Source: Zychaea mexicana
Taxonomy: Eukaryota > Mucoromycota > Mucoromycetes > Mucorales > Lichtheimiaceae
Direction: 5' to 3'
Length of the DNA: 64,000 nucleotides
Assembly (NCBI RefSeq): GCF_025766255.1
Contig: NW_026516707.1
Location: 248,001-312,000, forward strand
The stretch's first letter is position 1. Each line of letters begins with the position of its first letter. Below, piece by piece: positions 55,883 through 64,000 of the stretch. The notes under the pieces were generated by a model. The model did no database searches. It saw nothing but the letters and a program-made list of their open reading frames with translations, and was not told the origin of the DNA. Position numbers and translations under genes: made by a program.

Positions 55883-56572
55883 TAGGATTTTTCATCTCCT
55901 AACAGACGTTTGAACTTTTATTTAGGCAGAAGGGATTTAATTTTAGGCAGAGTGGACATGAATGTTAATCTGAGTGGACATGAATAAAAGTTAATCTGGA
56001 CATGAATAATAATTGATCTGGACATGAATAATAATTGATCTGGACATGAATAATAATTGAGCTGGACATGAATGAAAATCGAGCTGGACATGAATGAAAA
56101 TCGAGCTAAACATGAATAAAGAATCGAGCTGGATATGAATATAAAACGATCTGGACATGAATATAAATCGACCTGGACATGAATATAAATCGATCTGGAC
56201 ATGAGTAAAATCAATCTGGACAAAATAAAAATCAATCTGTACATGAATGAAAATCATTCTGGACAAGAATAATAATCAATCTAAAATAGACAACCTGGAC
56301 ATAATAACAGTCAACCTGGACATAGTATTAGTCAACTAAGACATAATAAAAGTTGAAGTAGATAATATATTAAGTGTAGCAAAGCAGAATATTTGAGTAC
56401 TTATTAAGTCAAGACATAATAGAAGTTAAGCAGTACAAAGCCAATGTCACAATATAGTAGTATGGCTGTTTCACTCGTGACAAGAAGCTTGTAGGCTAAT
56501 GTACAGGAAATGGCAAGGGTGCGTCAAAGACTCACTACAGTGCACATAAGCCTATTTTGCTGCTGTGGGAAC
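55883..56572. mobile_element. X3 right: solo X terminal repeat
   Basis: Mirror of 24964-25652, with the 22-bp array at about 55955-56355. The tip reads TAGGATTTTTCATC, a C-to-T change of the first base relative to all other X tips. Confidence 0.85.
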
Positions 56573-57231
56573 TTTGGCGCATGAATCGTTCTCTTCTGTT
56601 ATCCACTGGTATGTTGTTATTGTAAATAGTATCCCAATTGTTTCGCTGAAAATGTACTGGCCATGGTTCAAAAACGGTCTAAAGAAGGGTGCCCTGTTTG
56701 AACTAAGCTTTTACATGTTCTTGAGTGGATCTACAGTATTACACATATATACATTCAATTGTTGACAGTTCAGCTTTTGGTGCGATTGTATGATGCTAGC
56801 GCGCTTCAATCATGTTATGTACCCCCTGTATTATGAAATAATGACAAAAAAGGTCGTCCACAGTAAAAGGATTATCGCATTTTTACCATTGGCCGAATTA
56901 ACTGAACGCAACCTTAACGCTAAGTACCTACATCGATGACTAACGACTTAAAAAAAGCGCAGACACTTAAAGCTTTCAATGAAGCGACTGAAGCTAAGCT
57001 AGTCTTGCAACAACATCTCAAATTGCTGGTGATATGCCAAAGGATGTGGCGGCAGATGTATAATACAACTGATTTTGTCAGGCGAGATAATCGTAAGTAT
57101 CTTAAAGATACTGATCCAGCCATAGAAAGTGATGCTACTCAGGGCCTTGCCCTTTCGCGGCATCAAGGGAAAACCCCCTTGCGACACGTGTCCGTTGTAT
57201 GACACGGAGCGAAGCGACGAAGGACCGCTAG
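56573..57231 (+). mobile_element. Non-autonomous Helitron 3' end with captured exon, right copy
   Basis: Mirror of 24304-24960. It ends GGACCGCTAG at 57231 followed by T. The ORF at 56936 (MTNDLKKAQ) again runs to the donor GATAATC/GTAAGT at about 57091. Confidence 0.6.
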
Positions 57232-58167
57232 TACATCTTTTGAAGGCCGTGGTGCTCTAATTCAATCTTTAGTTTCAATACCACATACAAAGATATATTC
57301 CTACATTCAATCAGAAACTTACAAGCGATGCATGATGTCTGCAAATGCTAATAGATCTTCATCTTCTATTTCAGCAGCTTCATAAATACAGTATCCTGTC
57401 TAAACTTCCAACTTCCAACATTTTCTTGGCTTATTCAGGTACACCCTGTATATTTACCAAAAGTAGTACGTATTAACAACAAGCGCATCTCCTTCATCTT
57501 TTCTCAGCTTGCACATGCGATAAAGAGGATATCAGAAAACTTTTAAAAAGGCTTAATCAATTATAATTCCTTCCAAGTGATGCATTCTCCCTAATTAGTA
57601 TATTCGACGATGGTTGATCCAAACAAAAATCGTTTTAAGGCGCTGAAAATAAAATTTGGCTGTGCTAAATAAAAACGAAAATGGGCCTCAATGTCAAAAT
57701 CGAGCTACCTAGACGAAATTCAAAGAGCCGTGGAAGTAGAAGGGAGCTGTCATGCTCTTTGGAGACAAATATAAGATCGCTTATCATAGCTAAGAACTTA
57801 AGCCGAGAGAACAAGTGCCTACACATCTAAAAGCTACTTTACACTAAAAGTTAGATGTGATGCTAATGTGATGCTAAACAGCTTACCAATAAAAGTGTTG
57901 TGATACTCCTAAATGCATCGTCCAATCAGAGTTCAATACAACCAGGCACAGCTATTTTCAAATAGAACTCAAAGATATGATTTTGTCGTTTGCACAGGAT
58001 ACTTTTAAGAAAGAATATAAATGGATTAGACGATGCTGGAGTATATGTATTATTAAAGAAGGTAAATGGTATTGAAAGGGTTATGTTATACAAATGATGG
58101 TAGATGGTGTAAAGAGGGAATAGGATCAAGTCGAGTTTCTTTTTTTGTTGGGATATGTGAACTGAAG
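57232..58167. other. Non-coding stretch, mirror of 23368-24303
   Basis: No gene supported. Same content as the left arm. Confidence 0.5.
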
Positions 58168-59363
58168 TTAAGGATCGTCGTCAACTGGGTATTCATCATC
58201 TAACATTGCTTCGAATCTTCTTTTTGTTTGCTTGTCAGGATTTTGCAAGATTTCTTCAGCTGCGAGACGATGTAATACTATATAACATAGATGTACAGTA
58301 ACATAATCTGTAATGGTATCTCCCAAACGTGTGGAAAATGAAAAAGGCAAGCTTACTATGTAATTTAATAATAGAAAGATGCTGCCAGTATCAAAAAACT
58401 CTTCAAATTCAGCAAGCGTCGTTGGTAGTACAATATGTTTGTCGGATTTCTTGGCAGCAACAAAGACATCTTCATGCTTGTAGACACCATACAAGTAGCC
58501 ACGAAGACCTGTTAAACAATTATGTTAGAAATATACGTGATTGAATGACCCTATTTATTTTGGACCATGTTTTAACCACTTTCTGTCATCTTACCCATTA
58601 CGTCCACTGCCAGAGGTGTGACAGTACTGGAACCGCTTATATCCACCCCAAATCTTTTTTTCAGCTGTGATAGTATACAAATATTCGACAAGATGCTTTT
58701 TGACTATTGCTCGAACATGAGATCATACTCAGCGTTTGCTTCCTCGTGTTCGTTTGACGCCAATTTAACACGGTTCTCTTCTCCATCCTTTCCATGAGTT
58801 ACTATCAGCATGTCGATTTTGCACCTGAAACCACCATTTTCCTCTTTCATCTCTTCTCTTGTGGCTTGGGACAAAATCTCACCACTAAAGCACGTATTAA
58901 TTCAAGTTCGCTTATGATAATATACTAAGCCCTTTGTTTTGTTTACTTACGTTCGTACTTGGATAATTGTGCACTGAAAAAGAACACGGAAAACATATTG
59001 CCACCGAGCAAAGGATTCATTCTCAGACATCATATAACTATGTCTGTTTTGGAAGTCGAATTGGATCATGTCAAATCTAAAAATTAATAATACATACATA
59101 ATTAGTCAAAAAACGATGGTGCATTGATCAAGATAACGATGTAATAATATTAAAACCCCTTACATATATGAAAAGATGTCATGAATCTTCAATACAACTG
59201 AGCTTCCATCATATTCTCCAGCTTTCAACATCTTGATCTTTTCTTCAGATATATAGATTCGTACGGCCATGATACCCCCCTCTTCATACTCCTAGAAACA
59301 AAGTTCTCGGTAAAATTAGCATGATAAACATGGGATTTGTGGCTCCCTCCTCTTATATTACTA

Positions 59364-60742
59364 CACACCCGGGCAAGAACTTTTCAGAATTGGAAACACT
59401 TTATATGGTTAGACTCATGCAGGTTCACTAAAATTGCCTTTTATGGATGAGCAAGTACCAGCACTCACCAGCCCAAAAATGTGATGGTGGGGTGGGGGGT
59501 TGCACGCAAATGTATCAACGATGGAAATCAGGAGTATTCGTTTTGAGAATTTTTTTTATTTGATTGAATTTACAAAAAGCAATAATACTATCGCAATTCA
59601 TCCTGAAGCAAAAAAAGCACAGCGAGATTCGTTTTGCTTGTTCCAATCCTGGGATTCTATCCTGGGACATCAGTGGGTTTCTGCAATTTATCGTTTTTAA
59701 AACGTGTTTGAGTCAAGTATTCGAAATCAAAAGACACGCATAGAAAAATGACATGCTTACCGTTCAAGAGTTTCTCGTCATTTGTTAAGATAGCCCTACA
59801 AACAGACAGCAGCACACTTGGAGAGGAAAAAATATTGCATAGCAGCAACACAACAAAAGGAGCCTTTAACTTACCAGCAGTGTACACTCTTCTTTAAGCG
59901 TTTAGAGCATAAGCTAATATAATGTTGATAATATTAAGATTTTATACTAACCTTTAATTTTGATGGACTTACCTGACTCATTTCGTCTTCAATAATGTAA
60001 TACTTTTAGTACATTGTTAATCAACCATCTAACGCTGACACATTACCTTTATATTTAGCAGTTGTTAAACATCCTATATAAATAATCTAAGGAGATTAGT
60101 AATAACATGCATGCCAAGAAGTGTCGAAGTCTCTGAGATTAAGAATAATAAGTTATGCTCAATGCCTCAGAGAATTACGCATGCCAGACCAAGAAGAAAG
60201 AAGCCAAGAAGAAAAGCTTGCTGAGTCAGATTACGCGTACGTGTTGCTGCCTAATAATATATCGGAGTTGTTCCTCTTCGTCTTGGCGAATCAGAACAAT
60301 ATATAAAGAACAGCTTATGCAAATATGCTCTTCCTCAATTCTTACTTCTCTTAAGCAAAATGTCACATCAAACACAAAACACGTTCATGGGAAGATTTTC
60401 TTCGAACCCGCATTCTACTCACAACTATTGCAATGTTTGCAAATTAAGATACTCGCGAAAAAAAAAACTGGCAGCTTGATAGGTTTACCAGAGGGTGATG
60501 ACTTGACGAAATTTCGAGTAATTTGAAGCGATTGTGCGACAGATGTGTGGTTTGAGGAGTGGGGATGGATCAGATGACCCGAAATCCCCCCTTAATTCCC
60601 TTAAATCGCACCCCCAACCTCAAATTTTGGAGTCTCCCCCACTTCATTTTTTCAGGATGCACTGTATTAGCCAATCAGCATTCGTTATTTGCCATCGGAG
60701 ACAAACTTATTTCCTAATTTATAAAATCCTTTGCCGGGTGTG
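59364..60742. mobile_element. 1379-bp TA-inserting transposon, no transposase
   Basis: Flanked by TA (59362-59363, 60743-60744), with ends CACACCCGGGCAAG and CTTTGCCGGGTGTG. N copy B has the uninterrupted target ATTACTATTATTTGATTT. Several short frames exist (59500-59700, 60121-60306, 60155-60526), but none has a recognisable motif. It is likely a non-autonomous element of a Tc1/mariner-type family different from T, M or pogo. Confidence 0.9.
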
Positions 60743-60989
60743 TATTATTTGATTTACCTTAAATATTTGCTTTACAGCATCATTCGCTTTGTCGTTGTAT
60801 ACACATTCGTTGTGATAATTCTCGCTCTTGATCATATTAGACAAATGGCTGAAAGTGACTTCACCAATGTACTTCTTCATGTTGACTTCCTTGTCAGTCT
60901 TCGGAGTATTTACAATACCAGATATTGCGAGCCTACATATGTTGGTAATTATTTATTTAATTTATTACTTAGCAATAACACAGAACAAA

Positions 60990-61220
60990 GGACACTGTTC
61001 ATGAGGCACTTGTAGACAAGTGTTTGGAATAACTACCATTATTCTAGGTTTATGAGTACCGTCATAAAGACCAGCTACACCTTCAAAAAAATCAAAGATT
61101 TTTTCTCGGACCACCCCCATTCATAAAGATCATTCTTTTTTATTTAAAAATAAAACTTTAAAAGTAAATATATAAATAAAGTTAAAAATTTAAAAGTTAA
61201 TAAATTATTAAACAGTCTTC
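60990..61220 (+). mobile_element. 231-bp element S, complete copy
   Basis: GGACACTGTT to AACAGTCTTC, flanked by AAA (60987-60989, 61221-61223). The empty site is GAACAAAGGAAAAAAAC in copies B-D. Three-base duplications fit a Harbinger- or CACTA-type MITE. This intact copy proves the insertion point of the Helitron in the other copy. Confidence 0.9.
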
Positions 61221-61571
61221 AAAGGAAAAAAACTTACTGTAAATGTTTTTCTTAAGCTTTTGTCAACTTGTCCTTTTACAAGTAGACGCAACAAGCACGG
61301 AACAAGTCTTTTTGCAGCCCATTGATATCAGCGGGAGGAAGGGGGGGCAAATGAAGTCCATCTCCTTTTTTCTGGATAAAAATCAGACCAAATCACAAGT
61401 ATGTTAGAATAATTTGAAGATAGAATATGCTTGAACTATATCTTCTATACCTTTTTCACCAAGTACTCTTTCAATGGTTGTAACAAATTTGTGTCGTGTG
61501 CCACGATGCTGCCACCATCCTGTTATAAATAAAATAATAATGATACACATTGAGTAAATACACGAAAAATA

Positions 61572-64000
61572 TGGTGCATTTCATCTGTAATCGCCAAAAC
61601 TTTATTTTGTTTCAATTTTCAATTTTAAAATTCCGCTTCTTTATTTGGTAATACATGTAATAGTGCTTCTAATCATTCTGACCAATGCGACGATGGGAAG
61701 TTAATATTCTGGAAGAGTATCTTGTAACAATTTCTAATGCTTCTTGTGTTGGTTTCTCTTGAGAGTAAGCATCAATAAAACGCCAAGCTCTGTTATAAAA
61801 CCGGCGAATGAGAACAGGCTCTTGATCAGCTGGAGATAATCCATCGAGGATTGTTGGTAGATTTGCCTTCAGGCCTTTAAAAGTGTAGTCGCACTTTATT
61901 CTCGCTTCCCTTTTGGCAGCACCCCAGTATCGTTCAATCCAGTTACATTCGCAGTGAAATTTTGGATAGAGTTCGAAGATATGACCTGCTTCTTCTACTG
62001 CTTCATGAAGTGCTGTCTTTTGCTGCTGAAAATCAGGTTGCACTGCGAGGAAGTGTCTAGCGCAACATCTTCTATCCATCTCGGGCTCCATTTTGCAATC
62101 CATACGCCAAGATTTTTCGGGTCGGTATGGATCCTCATCGCACCAAAGTCCACGCTCCTTCAATATCTTTTCCACGCCTTTAAACTGACAGACCCATTGC
62201 TTAGTAGCAGTTTTAATTTCTACTCCTCGTTTTCGCTTGATGACATTTTCTTGGAACTTTTCGTACATATCCTGCTCAACTTCTTTACTAAGTTTCTTGC
62301 AAATGTATGCGCCAGAACGAAATTCGTGATTTGCCGGATCGTGTTTGTCATCAATTACACCGCAGCATTTAGGAGTTTTACACATGTTTTGAGCAAGCAA
62401 TGCATTGCGAGGATACACATTATGATTGCTGCTTTGGTCAAAAATAAAAACAGCTTGAGCGTCTGGATGTATCAGCTCAAATAAAGGGATAGCATCCTCT
62501 GTAAGCTGTTTGATCATATCCTTGCTTGTCCAATAGCCCTCTCTGTTGCTTCCAGCATAGAAATAGGTTCGAGATGTCCAAGCTGCAGATCGCATCGTTC
62601 CATGGCATGCACATTGGAATTCAGACACCATGATAGACTGTCCTGGGGTTTTGTTGCGCAAGATCGTTTCTCCTTTCCCCAGCCAAAGAGTCTGCTTTCC
62701 GTCGTTAGCATAAAACGTTGCCTCATCATGCGTTACAAGAACAAGTTTCTTTTGGCCAGACTCCAACGTAGGTGGGATCACGTTCTCAACAGTGTCGACT
62801 TGATAGGTATCCATGCGCTTTTGATATTCCATCATTCTCTTAGCCCATTCTAGACGATATTTGACTACATCATCTCGTTCGTGTCCGTCATAATAAACAT
62901 CCTTGTTGTTCTTGCGATACACATAGCCCCATTCACGCATAAATCGCCATAAAGTGGTATGGGACACCGACCAAGGAACACTGAGCACGTCAGGTAGTAC
63001 TACTTCATTGACAAACTTCAATAGGTCTGGGATGTTATGCTGCTCGACCTTTTCTTTACTGATCCATGTACAGACTCGCTCCTTGATCGTCTCATCGCTC
63101 AAAATCGATTTGCGCTTTGAATTTTTTCCTTGCTGATGTTTGGAAATAAAACCGAAATCGAGGTACTCATTTGCCCAGCATCGAATTGCTTTTGGCCTGT
63201 AGTCTTTCGATGCATCAGTCCAGATGTCAGTAGCAGCAAGCTCAGAGCTCTTGATCTTCTTGTTTCCCTCTAGCTGATAGTAGAAATATCGGTGCACAGC
63301 CTTTAGCTTGCATATATGAAACGTGCCAGCTTCATTAAAAGCATTTTGAGCATTAGCATTGGGTGTAACGAGTGTAGTTAGGCTCTTATGAGCTTCGAGT
63401 ATAGCTTCATATTTCTTTTGCTGGGCTGCTTCTTTGTTTGCTTCTTCTTCTGCCCGAGACAAAGCCTGCTGATCAGTGCTTTTATCGGTTGTAAAGCCGT
63501 GGTCAGTCAACTTGGATGACATTTTAACAGCAGCGTCGGATTCTTTCCCTTTCCTCCACTTTGTCGTTGGCGAGTCCTTCGTATAAACGCCTCTCAGACC
63601 GCTTCCCGCGTTTTGGGTCCAAACGAGGGGTAGCTGGGTAGCAGCGCGCCCAACCATTCCGCTACTTAATTCCAAGAGCTCCCAATCAGCAGGAACAGCT
63701 TCAGAATCTGGTGTTTCTTCAGCTAAAACAGAGACTTCTTCGCTTCTCTCAAATGCCTCAATGGTAATACGTCCAAATTCGTCACATTGTCTCGCTCGTG
63801 CAGCTTTCTGGCACTTGCTTACGTAGGGCATAATATCAAGATAAAAGGGTAAAAGAGGCAAAGTAGATCTGATTCGCTATTTCGTTTGCACGTGATTACT
63901 AATAACTCCGATGGCTCTTGTGCTACCATTTCAATTTTCACCCTCCACCTGCTAAATCCTTGAAATTTGCCCTTGACTGACCAACTTTGACAGGCTTCAA
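61572..64000 (-). mobile_element. T3: T element with intact transposase (continues past the window)
   Basis: The left end TGGTGCATTTCATCTG follows TA (61570-61571) and interrupts N copy E. No matching right end occurs before 64000, although the last 30 bases (reverse complement TTGAAGCCTGTCAAAG) resemble the subterminal region of T2. The element is the likely autonomous relative of T1 and T2, although its end is only partly identical to theirs. Confidence 0.8.
61669..63831 (-). CDS. T-family transposase, intact
   Basis: About 720 codons from MPYVSKCQKAARARQ (63831), the start aligned with T2 MAPRSKRQK. An in-frame Met 10 codons upstream at 63861 is less likely. N-terminal 200 residues are low-complexity and charged. 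A DNA-binding region follows (WANEYLDFGFISKHQQGKNS, KRKSILSDETIKERVCTWI). After WGYVYRKNNKDVYYDGHERD comes the catalytic core: first Asp in LVLVTHDEATFYAND, second in FIFDQSSNHN, Glu in FHCECNWIERYWGAAKREAR. A Cys-containing MDRRCCARHFLAVQPDF precedes the last motif. The enzyme would cut at the TGGTGCATT ends and insert at TA. No stop or frameshift, so it may be active. Confidence 0.88.
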   Translation of the reverse strand: MPYVSKCQKAARARQCDEFGRITIEAFERSEEVSVLAEETPDSEAVPADWELLELSSGMVGRAATQLPLVWTQNAGSGLRGVYTKDSPTTKWRKGKESDAAVKMSSKLTDHGFTTDKSTDQQALSRAEEEANKEAAQQKKYEAILEAHKSLTTLVTPNANAQNAFNEAGTFHICKLKAVHRYFYYQLEGNKKIKSSELAATDIWTDASKDYRPKAIRCWANEYLDFGFISKHQQGKNSKRKSILSDETIKERVCTWISKEKVEQHNIPDLLKFVNEVVLPDVLSVPWSVSHTTLWRFMREWGYVYRKNNKDVYYDGHERDDVVKYRLEWAKRMMEYQKRMDTYQVDTVENVIPPTLESGQKKLVLVTHDEATFYANDGKQTLWLGKGETILRNKTPGQSIMVSEFQCACHGTMRSAAWTSRTYFYAGSNREGYWTSKDMIKQLTEDAIPLFELIHPDAQAVFIFDQSSNHNVYPRNALLAQNMCKTPKCCGVIDDKHDPANHEFRSGAYICKKLSKEVEQDMYEKFQENVIKRKRGVEIKTATKQWVCQFKGVEKILKERGLWCDEDPYRPEKSWRMDCKMEPEMDRRCCARHFLAVQPDFQQQKTALHEAVEEAGHIFELYPKFHCECNWIERYWGAAKREARIKCDYTFKGLKANLPTILDGLSPADQEPVLIRRFYNRAWRFIDAYSQEKPTQEALEIVTRYSSRILTSHRRIGQND

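Larger units (their letters stand above)
46089..61571. repeat. Right arm of the 40-kb palindrome
   Basis: Inverted copy of 21095-35446. It is longer because of a 1379-bp and a 231-bp insertion in the N copy E part, and it is truncated by the T3 element at 61571. Differences from the left arm in the mitochondrial part are mostly C-to-T or G-to-A. Confidence 0.9.
58168..61571 (-). pseudogene. N-family nuclease-like gene, copy E, with two insertions
   Basis: Exons from exon 4 to the DDDP C-terminus are present in order from 61530 down to 58168. Exons 1-3 are cut off by T3 at 61571. A 1379-bp transposon sits in the intron between exons 6 and 7, and the S element in the intron between exons 5 and 6. 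Exon 9 has the TAG shared with copy B (about 58706). Two single-base losses near 58262-58303 put the YGVYKHED frame and the C-terminal AEEILQNPDKQTKRRFEAML in one uninterrupted frame. Confidence 0.72.

Noticed and set aside
21095..61571. The palindrome as a pure assembly artefact
   Set aside because: Not excluded, but the arms carry private insertions (59364-60742, 60990-61220), private stops and indels, which a duplicated contig would not show.
61954..62853. Plus-strand ORFs 61954-62484 and 62602-62853
   Set aside because: Antisense to the intact T3 transposase.

Overview
The window looks like nuclear DNA of an early-diverging fungus, most likely Mucoromycota (Mucorales-like). It is AT-rich, its introns are short with GTAAGT/GTATGT donors, it carries a nuclear insertion of fungal mitochondrial cob sequence, and its decayed multi-exon genes have PD-(D/E)XK-like cores of a kind I associate from memory with Mucorales. 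No housekeeping gene is present. Nearly everything is mobile elements nested in one another, pseudogene copies of two repeated gene families, and mitochondrial DNA. Three letters are used below for families without a known name: T (TA-inserting transposons with TGGTGCATTCAG ends), X (elements with about 1.3-kb inverted ends carrying 22-bp arrays) and N (the repeated multi-exon nuclease-like gene).

Layout. 1-490: tail of a Tc1/mariner transposase. 2.2-8.3 kb: decayed LINE on the minus strand, containing an internally deleted T element (5944-6898) and a MITE. 8.35-8.74 kb: 5' end of an unknown gene. 9.6-14.3 kb: two Merlin/IS1595-like transposase remnants separated by a T element, then an AT-rich island. 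14.45-23.4 kb: truncated N gene A, a complete X element (15237-18907), a pogo element (18934-21088) and N gene B. 23.4-35.4 kb: a non-autonomous Helitron end, a solo X end, a second nuclease-like pseudogene (G2), a nuclear mitochondrial insertion (cob with two group I introns), an AT-rich transposase/chromodomain element and N gene C. 35447-46088: a second X element holding a MITE, a 231-bp element and, inside that, a 6.4-kb Helitron (38116-44513). 46.1-61.6 kb: an inverted copy of 21.1-35.4 kb (N gene D, AT-rich element, mitochondrial insertion, G2, solo X, Helitron end, N gene E). 61572-64000: a T element with an intact transposase.

The main architectural feature is a palindrome of about 40 kb with arms of about 14-15 kb, centred on the X element. 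Mirror-image coordinates add up to about 81535 throughout. Empty and filled sites within the window fix many insertion boundaries to the base. The arms differ by C-to-T/G-to-A changes, several of which make stop codons in cob in the right arm, and by single-base indels.

The best candidate for something undescribed is the AT-rich module (30.3-33.1 kb and its mirror). It has a DDE transposase continued in frame by a chromodomain, a small ORF and a zinc-ribbon-like ORF. An identical 14-bp motif (AAATTGAATTTTAT) precedes each start codon, and a close variant precedes an ORF in the 13.6-14.4 kb island. The motif resembles giant-virus early promoters.
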